Assembly: GCA_965214375.1 (NCBI GenBank)
Contig: OZ243947.1
Coordinates: 682,001 to 746,000, forward strand
Source: Endobugula sp965214375
GTDB taxonomy: Bacteria; Pseudomonadota; Gammaproteobacteria; Pseudomonadales; Cellvibrionaceae
DNA: 64,000 nucleotides
Reading direction: 5' to 3'
Below the pieces are notes generated by a model. The model saw only the letters and a list, made by a program, of their open reading frames with translations, ran no database searches and had not been told where the DNA came from. Shown here in pieces: positions 56,211 through 63,626 of this stretch. A program made the translations under genes and the position numbers. The first letter of the stretch is position 1. Each line of letters opens with the position of its first letter.

Positions 56211-57221
56211 TTAGCTTTTTGTTGCTGCTACTGCTTGAGCACTATTTTTGACGACTTCGACAATTTTTGTGCTTTTCTCGGTTGAACCATTTTCACTATT
56301 TAAATAACCAGTTGCACTTTCACTAAATATGGCTCTAGTAGTTTCAACCAGTACAGCATCACGTATACCACTATCATCTGTAGCTTGTACAAATGCTTGA
56401 AATGTTTTTAAGGAGTTGGCTTTAAATCTATTAGCTGCTGATTGATGCATTGCTGCTTTATAAAGATTTCCACACCAGAGAGTTGCAGTTATAAGTAAAA
56501 TTAATATTAGTATTTTAGAAGACACATACTGTATTGCACTTGCAGTGGTTGTTATGTCTGGTGTTGCAAATAAGAAATATATAGCCGATATCAATGAAAA
56601 AACCGCTAAAAAAATAGTTGCTATTAGCCATTTTTTAGCTTGATCTTTTAGATCGACTGATTCTAAATCAAAATCAGCGGTAAAATGTGCCACACCAATG
56701 TTAGCAGAAGCCTCCCTCGCAGCCTGTATTATTTTGTCTATTACATCTTTCTTACGTTCAACTTCTGTTATTGTTGTAGAAAGTAAATTTTTTGCGTCCG
56801 AAATAGAACTAGTTAATTCTTTAATATTATTTTGCACTTCACCTTTTTGGTAAGCCAAATAAGGTACATAAATATGTGCACATTTATAAAAGTTATCAAC
56901 ATTAGTTTTTACTTCATTAACATACTGATCCCTTAGACCAGAAGGATTTGACTGTTCAATCGTAAAGTTTTTAATATTATCAACTGTTTGCTTTATCGGA
57001 TTTCCGTTATTAACTAATTCGGTTACAATATCATCTGGTAGCTGTTCAATAGGCAATACTTTAAAATGGTTACAAAGCGAATATAAACGCTCTTAATCAA
57101 CCTTAGCTTTTTCAAAATTTATGCTCCCCCAATTAGGGTTATAAATAAGATCGGATATATCAATTTCTGTAATTTCACCCATCAGGTCTGATAAATCATT
57201 AATTTTTTCTTGTGATGCCAT
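56211..57221 (-). pseudogene. Two-TM membrane protein split by TAA after codon 42
   Basis: A perfect ribosome site (AAGGAGG) precedes ATG 57221, from which 42 residues are read to TAA (57093-57095). The same frame continues as ERLYSLCNHFKVLPIEQ and runs to 56211. The long part has two membrane helices (about WLIATIFLAVFSLISAIYF and KILILILLITATLWCGNLY) after a coiled-coil-like helical region, and a cytosolic C-terminal segment (FQAFVQATDDSGIRDAVL, ETTRAIFSESATGY). Full length would be about 336 residues. A TTG at 57056 could start the long part alone. Function unknown; similar topology is seen in some phage-defence effectors, which is only a guess. Confidence 0.7.
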
Positions 57222-57253
57222 CTTACCTCCTTATTTGAAAATTGTTTATTGAA

Positions 57254-57364
57254 CGCTAACGCCTTTGTCAGTTGCGTTTTGGTTGTAGTGTAGTTTTGGC
57301 GTACAGTGGCGCAGCCACGCCAAAACGAAGCGTAGACCAAAACGTCAACTGGACAAACTTGTTA
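57254..57364 (-). other. attC-like integron recombination site
   Basis: On the minus strand, a TAAC end (57361-57364) overlaps the stop codon of the 134-aa gene, and a GTTA end is at 57257-57260. Between them, arms TTTGTCAGTTGCGTTTTGG (plus-strand 57264-57282) and its 21-base partner (57337-57357) pair fully except for two extra bases on one side, the extrahelical bases that mark attC sites. An inner hairpin (GTTTTGGCGT / ACGCCAAAAC) lies between. The 111-bp length fits long attC sites such as VCRs. The core heptamers are not perfect. No integrase or second attC is seen. Confidence 0.65.
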
Positions 57365-57766
57365 CATGAGTTTACTGAATTCACTTATATCAAGCTCTTC
57401 TCCCGATTCTAGTACGGTAAGAAAAGGCTCGCTGAAATGCTTACATTTTGGTAAGTATGAAAGACCAAGATCCCTTAGGGGCTGGCCTATCTCCCATTTT
57501 TCCGACATTTTTTGGTGGTACTTATTTCTAGCAATGAAAAATGACAAGCCGAACCAAATAATAATTACGGATAAAGCGATCACCCCAATCGTTCCTATGG
57601 TAGCCTGTACCTCAAAGGACATGCCTCCGCAAATATACAGAGACCAATAAAACTTGGATTTAGAAGTTTCATATTGATCATGAGAGTCGTCATACTCTGA
57701 TTGTAAGGAATCTAAGCAACGAATGCTGTATGTGATTGTTTTTCTTTGTTCTTCGTCAAAGACCAT
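57362..57766 (-). CDS. Hypothetical one-TM protein, possible gene cassette
   Basis: A 134-residue protein: a charged helical N-terminus (DEEQRKTITYSIRCLDSLQSEY), one strong membrane helix (GTIGVIALSVIIIWFGLSFFI) and a cytoplasmic tail. No family recognised. Its stop codon lies inside the attC-like site, as expected for an integron cassette. It is followed on the same strand by the stop-interrupted two-TM gene. Confidence 0.65.
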   Translation of the reverse strand: MVFDEEQRKTITYSIRCLDSLQSEYDDSHDQYETSKSKFYWSLYICGGMSFEVQATIGTIGVIALSVIIIWFGLSFFIARNKYHQKMSEKWEIGQPLRDLGLSYLPKCKHFSEPFLTVLESGEELDISEFSKLM

Positions 57767-57906
57767 AGTGACCTATAGAGCATGTAACAGTGTAATAAAA
57801 GTGAATACTGCACTTTTATCAATATTGCATGTTTTCATATAACAGTTTCATTCTGCTGCTGATGGATAATACCCTAAACCTGAGAAAAGACAACCGCCAA
57901 AATATA

Positions 57907-58196
57907 TGGGGTATAAAAAAAGGGGTAATGACGGTAATCAGGGTAATAATTTCCGTAACCCATTGAATAATATAGAGTTATTTTTTAACCAAATAGTAAT
58001 TAAAAGGTAATCGGATTACCTTTTAAAAGGTAATATATATATAAAATAAATACTAATAAAAACAATGACTTAAAAATAATTACCTTTTGGATTACCCTTT
58101 ATTACCTTTTTGGGGTAATCACAAAATCTAATAAATACAAAAACTTACAAGCCAAAATTACACTTATTACCGTCATTACCCCTTTTTTATACCCCA
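57907..58196. repeat. Inverted-repeat region with twelve GGTAAT motifs
   Basis: A 32-base arm (57907-57938) recurs inverted at 58166-58196 with a single 1-base length difference in an A/T run. Between and within the arms GGTAAT occurs at 57924, 57933, 57942, 58006, 58029 and 58114, and its complement ATTACC at 58015, 58079, 58091, 58101, 58166 and 58175. An inner palindrome AAAAGGTAATC-G-GATTACCTTTT sits at 58002-58024. It could be an iteron-type replication origin, repressor-binding array or MITE-like element. The following 58197-58483 bases show no gene or motif I can support. Confidence 0.85.
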
Positions 58197-58483
58197 CAAG
58201 ATATGAGAGCCTTTTAGAGCTTTCGACACCCTCAAAACCGATTCACTTTCCCTTGCTTCATTTTCATTAAAACGCACAATTCCCAGCCTAACCATTCCCC
58301 TGCCAGCCCCTTATTTGCTGCATTTCATAGCAATATTGCCTGGTGCATAAAAATAACGACCTCAAAAAAGCCCACAAGCGCGGCGGGGAGCGCGGTTTGG
58401 CGGTTTTCTGCGATAAGTTGAATAACAATCTGTTTGAGGGTAGGCTTCGTGATCATTGATATCCAAAACAGGTAAGCTTATTA

Positions 58484-58885
58484 ATGGCTATTCCATTTCC
58501 TTCTTTGCTCAGTGTTACACCTCTTTATATTGCAATACTGGGGTTATTGTTTCTGGTTTTTACAGCGCGAGTGGGTATTTATCGCTTCAAGACAAAAATA
58601 GCGATTGGCACCGGTGACGACCCAGAAATGCTACGCAGAATGCGTGGCCAGGCGAACTTTGTTGAAACAGTGCCTATTTCACTGATTGTATTTATCACTA
58701 TGGAGTTGCTGGGTGCAACGGATACGTGGTTGCATGTATTGTGTTTGTCTTTAGTGACGGGACGCATTGTTCACTATCTTGGTATTTGTGGGTTCGCTTC
58801 ATCACTGCTTCGCCCAATAGGTATGGCTGCGACTATATTCCCTATTGCCGCTGCTTCGATTTGGGTATTTTTTGAAGTGCTATGA
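58484..58885 (+). CDS. MAPEG family membrane protein
   Basis: A 133-residue protein with four hydrophobic helices and the MAPEG pattern: ARVGIYRFK, a charged loop with MRRMRGQANFVETVPISL, and FASSLLRPIGM. The family includes microsomal glutathione transferases and many uncharacterised bacterial members. A weak ribosome site (AGGT) precedes the ATG. In an island it may be cargo unrelated to phage functions. Confidence 0.88.
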   Translation: MAIPFPSLLSVTPLYIAILGLLFLVFTARVGIYRFKTKIAIGTGDDPEMLRRMRGQANFVETVPISLIVFITMELLGATDTWLHVLCLSLVTGRIVHYLGICGFASSLLRPIGMAATIFPIAAASIWVFFEVL

Positions 58886-59034
58886 AAATTATCAAAAATC
58901 ACAAAGTAAGTCATCTGTGTACTTAAAACGAGCATTAAAATATGGGGAATTCCTATTAATATAAAACAATGGCTCTTTTGCACGAAATTGTTAGGGTCAC
59001 ACAAATCTTGAGTTTTTTCAAATGAGGAAAGATA

Positions 59035-59667
59035 ATGGAAGAATTTTTAGATAGTTTAAAGAGACTTATTGATGACGAGGCACTATTAGACTTCTGTAGA
59101 AAGTCGGTATTACATGGTATTCCATCAATATTTCAAGGGCGAGAAGATGATTTTTACGAATTTAGAAAGAGAATTGCAAAAAATTTTAATATCAGCTTTA
59201 ACGAAATATATATAACTGGGTCTGCAAAGCTAGGGTTTAGCCCGCATAAAAAGACAATTTTCAGCCTCGAATCAGATATTGATGTGGCTGTTGTTTCAGA
59301 AAAACTCTATGACGAAATCATGGAATCAATACGCGAATATCAAATGCTGCTTAGAAATTCGAGGCTTAGTGTCTCTAAAAACGAAATAGATACATATCAT
59401 AAGTTTCTTGAATATGGCGCTATGGGCTGGATGAGGCCTGATCACTTACCATACTCATTTCGAATAGGAGAGCTTAAGAATAGTTGGTTTAATTTTTTTG
59501 ATTCTATCTCTTATGGACAATCAGAGGTCGGAAATTACAAGGTAAGCGCTGGCGTGTTTAAAACATATCGGCACTTAGAACAATATATTTATAGTTCTAT
59601 AAGATCTTTAGCAACAGCTCTTAAAATTGAGGAAAAAAAATGTTTAACCAAATTAAACCCTCCGTAA
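59035..59667 (+). CDS. Nucleotidyltransferase-fold protein, partner of DUF262 gene
   Basis: A 210-residue protein with a DNA polymerase beta-type nucleotidyltransferase core: GS at residues 62-63 (ITGSAKLGFSP) and the metal-binding DxD at 81/83 (SDIDVAVV). A helical C-terminal part follows (TYRHLEQYIYSSIRSLATALK). Strong ribosome site (GAGGAAAG). Its end overlaps the DUF262 gene by 28 bp, indicating translational coupling. It may modify a nucleotide, RNA or protein as part of a defence or toxin-antitoxin module. That role is inferred. Confidence 0.82.
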   Translation: MEEFLDSLKRLIDDEALLDFCRKSVLHGIPSIFQGREDDFYEFRKRIAKNFNISFNEIYITGSAKLGFSPHKKTIFSLESDIDVAVVSEKLYDEIMESIREYQMLLRNSRLSVSKNEIDTYHKFLEYGAMGWMRPDHLPYSFRIGELKNSWFNFFDSISYGQSEVGNYKVSAGVFKTYRHLEQYIYSSIRSLATALKIEEKKCLTKLNPP

Positions 59668-60632
59668 CTAACCCCACAGTCGCTGACATTTATCAATTAA
59701 TTGAAGAAGGAAAACTAATCCTTAGCCCTGATTTTCAGCGAAAATTCGTTTGGACTCACGAGCATCAAGAAAGTTTTATTGATACTGTATTAAGTGGTCT
59801 ACCCTTCCCCGAAATATATGTTTGTGAAGGTGATGTGGATGTCAAAAAAATGAAAACCACAAGAAACGTAATTGATGGACAGCAACGACTCACAACTATA
59901 AGAAATTACATCGAAGGAAAGGATGAAAAAGACCCTGTAAAAATTAAAAAATATGAAGATTTAACAGACGAACAAAAGCAAAATTTCCTTAGCTATCAGA
60001 TTGTAATGCGTGATATAGGAAAAGTCGACTTGGAAACTACTAGAGAAATCTTTAGGCGTATTAATCTCACTAAGTTCAAGCTTGATGATATTGAAATTCA
60101 TAATGCAGTTTATGATGGAGAGTTCATTAAGTCTGCAAAAACTATATTAGACAACATTGAGCTTGAGAAATATGGTGTTTTGAAAGAGTCTGAGTTTACT
60201 CGGATGGCAGACCTCCATTTTATTTTGTTAGTTATGTCGACCATAGAAAAAGGAGGTTACTTTGCTCAAGATCGAGAGGTTGAACCAATGATTTCAGGGC
60301 TAAATGAAGAATATCCTAATAAAGATCACATGATATCCCTTCTAATCAAAGTTTTTGCAACTATCAGTGATTTGGATTTGCCTCTAGATTCAATGTGGTT
60401 TAGAAAATCAAACTTCTTTACTTTAGTAGTTGAAATAGCTAAACACATTGAAACTTTGCCAGAAGACTTCAAAGATAGAATTATTTCTATGGAAGAGAAA
60501 GTAATGGAAGGCAAGATTAACCCTCAGTCACACTATGCAAAATACTATTCATGCATGTATCAGGGCACTCATGGAAGAACTGCTCGTGTTGTCAGATCAG
60601 AGTACTTCGAAAACGAATGTTTCAATCAGTAA
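59640..60632 (+). CDS. DUF262 domain protein (ParB/Srx-fold nuclease or NTPase-like)
   Basis: A 330-residue protein. The DUF262 signature is clear: SPDFQRKFVWTHEHQESFID (residues 34-53), then DGQQRLTT (79-86) and an FRRINLTKFKLDDIEI segment. The C-terminal HNH (DUF1524) nuclease found in GmrSD and SspE is absent; the C-terminal 130 residues are an unrecognised helical domain. Ribosome site GAGG lies inside the upstream gene. DUF262 proteins take part in GmrSD, Ssp and BREX-linked defence. Intact. Confidence 0.88.
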   Translation: MFNQIKPSVTNPTVADIYQLIEEGKLILSPDFQRKFVWTHEHQESFIDTVLSGLPFPEIYVCEGDVDVKKMKTTRNVIDGQQRLTTIRNYIEGKDEKDPVKIKKYEDLTDEQKQNFLSYQIVMRDIGKVDLETTREIFRRINLTKFKLDDIEIHNAVYDGEFIKSAKTILDNIELEKYGVLKESEFTRMADLHFILLVMSTIEKGGYFAQDREVEPMISGLNEEYPNKDHMISLLIKVFATISDLDLPLDSMWFRKSNFFTLVVEIAKHIETLPEDFKDRIISMEEKVMEGKINPQSHYAKYYSCMYQGTHGRTARVVRSEYFENECFNQ

Positions 60633-60729
60633 CTTCCCTCGCTGCTCTCTATAAAACCACCAAATGTAACGCTTGCATTATTCCCGTATAGGAGTAAAGT
60701 GGCAAGTGTTACGGCAAAATCCGTAGCAG

Positions 60730-60757
60730 GGATTGAACCCCCCTAAAGCTAACATAG
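60730..60757 (+). promoter_or_regulatory. Upstream target-like sequence for the C4 RNA
   Basis: GGATTGAACC (60730-60739) is complementary to the a' segment of the C4-like RNA at 60879-60888 (10 of 10), and AACATAG (60751-60757) to part of b'. The order is the same as in the downstream target. In phage P4, related sequences both upstream and downstream of the immunity RNA take part in control. Confidence 0.6.
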
Positions 60758-60763
60758 AGGCAT

Positions 60764-60797
60764 AACACGTCTCGCTTTTGCTATACGTGTTTTTTTG
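60764..60797 (+). terminator. Terminator-like hairpin before the C4 RNA
   Basis: AACACGT (60764-60770) and ACGTGTT (60785-60791) can pair around a 14-base loop, followed by a run of T. It lies between the upstream target copy and the C4 core. It may end DUF262 transcripts or be the point of C4-controlled premature termination. Confidence 0.55.
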
Positions 60798-60828
60798 TGC
60801 CAGAAATCCGCGCCTGCGCGTTGTTTAT

Positions 60829-60900
60829 GGCAGGTTGTGTGGAGCACTTCGGTGCGCCGTTTTCCTATGTTGACGGTAGGTTCAATCCGCACAATCTGCC
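60829..60900 (+). ncRNA. C4-type phage antisense RNA
   Basis: Outer stem 60829-60843 / 60886-60900 pairs over 15 bp with two G-U wobbles. Inside are a UUCG tetraloop hairpin (GCAC-TTCG-GTGC, 60844-60855) and a hairpin CCGT/ACGG (60857-60876) whose loop presents b' TTCCTATGTTG (60862-60872). a' AGGTTCAAT is at 60878-60886. Both are exactly complementary to the leader of the gene at 60958. The three-way fold with two target-complementary segments is the architecture of the C4 RNAs of phages P1, P7 and P4, which silence a downstream gene. Confidence 0.82.
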
Positions 60901-60908
60901 GCCCTAGA

Positions 60909-60951
60909 ATTGAACCTCTTCGGTGGCAGCCTTAAAACAACAACATAGGAA
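60909..60951 (+). promoter_or_regulatory. C4 RNA target in the leader of the 60958 gene
   Basis: ATTGAACCT (60909-60917) is the complement of a' and CAACATAGGAA (60941-60951) the complement of b' (11 of 11). The second contains the AGGA ribosome site for ATG 60958, so pairing would block translation and expose a termination signal, as in phage P1/P7. Confidence 0.78.
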
Positions 60952-60957
60952 GCCACC

Positions 60958-61467
60958 ATGCCTAACGAAAACCCTAATCCACAAGTACAACATATTGAAT
61001 CTATTGCTGAAACCGATATTCGCCCCGCTATCATGGATAATTGCGATAATATTCGCAAAGCTCGAGCCTGCAAATCTGCTACTGAAAAATCGCTGGAAGT
61101 GCTCGAACAACTATTTCGGTCAATGCCGGCAACAATAAACGATAGCGAAGAAGTTCAAAAACGGCGTGCTAATCTACAAGACGTTAAAATACACCTAACA
61201 CTGGTCGATGCAACTCTTCAGGCTATGGATATAAATCATATTCAAATATCAGGGCATTTAGATAACAGTTATGACGACTTACACGAAATTGCTGGCACTC
61301 TTGAGCATCAAAAATCTACTATTTGCACTGAAAACTATACCTTATCGGTTGGTGAGCCCATGGGTGACGGTGATTTATGGTTAAAGAATAATGAGGGTGA
61401 AGGCATGGTAATGGAGTTACACCAACTGGACAAAATGCTTGGTGAGCACATGAGCTCCCACTTCTAA
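60958..61467 (+). CDS. C4-controlled phage protein of unknown function
   Basis: A 169-residue soluble, acidic, mostly helical protein (EKSLEVLEQLFRS, RRANLQDVKIHLTLVDATL) with no membrane segment. It does not resemble Ant antirepressors or Kil. Ribosome site AGGA seven bases before ATG, covered by the C4 target. Genes under C4 control in known phages are antirepressors or lethal products, so this may be a new kind of target. Convergent with the methyltransferase. Confidence 0.75.
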   Translation: MPNENPNPQVQHIESIAETDIRPAIMDNCDNIRKARACKSATEKSLEVLEQLFRSMPATINDSEEVQKRRANLQDVKIHLTLVDATLQAMDINHIQISGHLDNSYDDLHEIAGTLEHQKSTICTENYTLSVGEPMGDGDLWLKNNEGEGMVMELHQLDKMLGEHMSSHF

Positions 61468-61509
61468 AAAAACTGCCTCATACTTGAATATCAAAAACAA
61501 GTATGAGGC
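61466..61509 (-). terminator. Terminator of the methyltransferase operon
   Basis: GCCTCATACTTG and CAAGTATGAGGC form a perfect 12-bp stem (61475-61486 / 61498-61509). On the minus strand it is followed by AGTTTTTTT, which is a Rho-independent terminator for the portal-com-methyltransferase run. It may also help end the convergent 60958 transcript. Confidence 0.85.
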
Positions 61510-61515
61510 TCCCAT

Positions 61516-62460
61516 CTAACCTGTAACCCTTGCCCTTGCTTGCTCTACATAACCAGCATCTAACTCACACCCAATAAATCGGCGACCTAATACTTTTGCG
61601 GCTACCGCGGTGGCTCCACCACCAACAAACGGGTCAAGTACCAGGTCACCTTCACGACTACTAGCCCGAATAATATGCTGCATAATTTCTTGAGGCTTTT
61701 CGCATGGATGCTTACCTTCATAGTATTGCACGGGGTTACAAATCCACATATCGGTATTAAATACACTCTGGTCCACATTAAAGATACGCGAATAGCCATG
61801 GTGTTTTTTGGCAAGCAAGCTATCCCGCTCTTCAACCAGTTTATCGTAATCACGAGTCAGTGCCGGTAATAATGCCTGTAGCTTCTGGTAATACTCCGCA
61901 TTTGGTAAGCGCCATTGTGAACGACCAAACCAATGCCCACTCATTTGATTACCTACCGCGGCATTAACATCAGATTGTGTTAAATCAGAATCAGCCAGCG
62001 CATTTCTAAAATAGTGAATTAATGGCTCACAAGCCTCGGAGTAACGTTTATTGTTTTCGCGATTATCGCTCTCTTTGGCAACCGCAAAAATAACCCGCTC
62101 AGTTGCGGGAAAATAACTGCGCTGCATACGCTTACATACACATTTATGTTTGCCACTTGGCTTATGCCAAACAATATGCGTCTTTACGGTTAGGTGTTTG
62201 CGAATCTCCATTTCAATGCGCGAGGACAGTTTTTCGCCGGCGAACCAATACAGCGAACCGTTATCTTTTAATACGCGCTTAAATTCAATCGCAATACTTT
62301 CGCACCACTGCAAAAAATCAGCTTCGGTTTTCCATTGGTTATCCCACGCATCCTTTTTAACTCGATAATATGGCGGGTCAGTGGCGACTAAATCAATGCT
62401 TTTGTCGGGTAGGCTCTTGAGAAGTGTGAGCGCATCGGTGTGTTGAATCTCGATTGTCAT
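61516..62460 (-). CDS. Beta-class site-specific DNA methyltransferase
   Basis: A 314-residue enzyme with motif IV first (DPPY, residues 28-31) and motif I near the C-terminus (LDPFVGGGATAVAA), the beta-class order. The DPPY suggests N6-adenine or N4-cytosine methylation. Ribosome site GGAG seven bases before ATG. Its first 68 bp overlap the Com-like gene in another frame. No cognate nuclease is adjacent, so it is an orphan, probably protecting phage DNA. Confidence 0.9.
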   Translation of the reverse strand: MTIEIQHTDALTLLKSLPDKSIDLVATDPPYYRVKKDAWDNQWKTEADFLQWCESIAIEFKRVLKDNGSLYWFAGEKLSSRIEMEIRKHLTVKTHIVWHKPSGKHKCVCKRMQRSYFPATERVIFAVAKESDNRENNKRYSEACEPLIHYFRNALADSDLTQSDVNAAVGNQMSGHWFGRSQWRLPNAEYYQKLQALLPALTRDYDKLVEERDSLLAKKHHGYSRIFNVDQSVFNTDMWICNPVQYYEGKHPCEKPQEIMQHIIRASSREGDLVLDPFVGGGATAVAAKVLGRRFIGCELDAGYVEQARARVTG

Positions 62461-62602
62461 GGGCAGACTCCATTGTGGGGCTGCTCACGGCGCTCTGGTT
62501 AGAAAATAAGGTTTTACAACGAGGGCATTTAATTTCAATAATGCTAGTTGGCTTTACCCGTGCTAATAATTTGTTACATGACTTACAACGAATATCAATC
62601 AC
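62393..62602 (-). CDS. Com-like zinc-binding translational regulator
   Basis: A 69-residue protein starting with GTG 62602. A four-cysteine zinc finger (IRCKSCNKLL, IKCPRCKTLF; Cys6, 9, 26, 29) matches phage Mu Com, which opens the mom start site by binding its mRNA. The start overlaps the portal stop by 8 bp and the end overlaps the methyltransferase by 68 bp, similar to com-mom. Here the partner is a methyltransferase rather than Mom. Confidence 0.85.
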   Translation of the reverse strand: MIDIRCKSCNKLLARVKPTSIIEIKCPRCKTLFSNQSAVSSPTMESAHDNRDSTHRCAHTSQEPTRQKH

Positions 62603-63626
62603 TAGCAGACACCAACGGCTGGTACGGTTTAAACTTCACGACCTCTTCACCAAAGAATTCATTAATCTCTAGCATGTATTCCTGAATCGGCACAATTTCG
62701 TTTAAGTAGGTTACTTCGTCTGCCGTCTTGGCATCACCAAAACCACCCACGTTTTCAGGTGTTTTACCTAACAACACAGGCGGTACCCTATGGGCTACTA
62801 AAATATCTGAACTGGTTGCGCGGCTAATATTAAAAAATTCATCTTTAGCAGTGGCCTCGGCTAATGGCATCACCTGCAAACCGTCTTTTTGGCCTTTCGG
62901 GGCATACAACAATAGATTGCGAAAATTACCTGGTCCTTTACTTTCAGCCATCGCTTTTTCAAGTGCTTTAATGTCGTTTTCATTATGTACGGGATCCGTG
63001 ATATACATAATGTAACCGGCATGGCTACCATTACGGTAGTATTTGCGACGGAATAATGTCGCACTTTCGCCAAGCCATACCGATTGCAAACCACATAAAT
63101 ATTGCGGTTCGCCGTACACCTCTTGGCCTGAGTCTGGCTCTATCAAATGGAAAATAGCCCCTTCGTCAAATTCGTGTCTTTCAGACCAATTCTTTAAAAA
63201 ACAATACTGATCAAAATTAACCATCCGACGGGTTTTTAATGCCGGTGATGTACGATATGACAATGGGCTACCCAAGGTATTTTTGATTTGCTCAACATAG
63301 CCATTGCCATACAGCAAATAATCCAACGCATTACGCTTAAACTCGGGCTTACTGATTTTGCTTTTAGGGTCGAGGCTGGATGTTAGGCGGTTGACCTTCC
63401 ACCAAATAGCGGATCCATGAGACGCAGACGCTTTAAAGGTTTTGCGCAACCCCTGCAGTGACAAATGTGGCTCGTAGTAGTCGCCATTAATCCACGTTTC
63501 CATGTATTGCAGTAAGTCGTTACCATCCATTACCGGTACAGGGTCATCAAAACGAAATTGAATGCTGCTCTTTTTATCAGAAGCTTGCATATTTTCGCGG
63601 TTACGGGGCTTACGTTTTTTAGCCAT
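62595..63626 (-). CDS. Phage portal protein (P2 gpQ family)
   Basis: About 343 residues from ATG 63626 (MAKKRKPRNRE), 1-bp coupled with the terminase stop (TGATG). Conserved parts: GSAIWWKVNRLTS, FKRNALDYLLYGNGYVEQI, and AHRVPPVLLGKTPENVGGFGD. It forms the ring at the capsid vertex for DNA packaging. The terminase-then-portal order on one strand matches P2 genes P and Q. Confidence 0.92.
   Translation of the reverse strand: MAKKRKPRNRENMQASDKKSSIQFRFDDPVPVMDGNDLLQYMETWINGDYYEPHLSLQGLRKTFKASASHGSAIWWKVNRLTSSLDPKSKISKPEFKRNALDYLLYGNGYVEQIKNTLGSPLSYRTSPALKTRRMVNFDQYCFLKNWSERHEFDEGAIFHLIEPDSGQEVYGEPQYLCGLQSVWLGESATLFRRKYYRNGSHAGYIMYITDPVHNENDIKALEKAMAESKGPGNFRNLLLYAPKGQKDGLQVMPLAEATAKDEFFNISRATSSDILVAHRVPPVLLGKTPENVGGFGDAKTADEVTYLNEIVPIQEYMLEINEFFGEEVVKFKPYQPLVSASD

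Noticed and set aside
56063..56251. Plus-strand 62-aa hydrophobic frame
   Set aside because: It overlaps the end and terminator of the minus-strand gene and has a low-complexity Leu-rich sequence without a ribosome site.
57907..58196. CRISPR array
   Set aside because: The motifs are only six bases, in both orientations and irregularly spaced; there are no equal-length spacers.
60882..61110. Minus-strand frames antisense to the 60958 gene
   Set aside because: They are shadow frames over a gene with a good ribosome site and over the C4 RNA.
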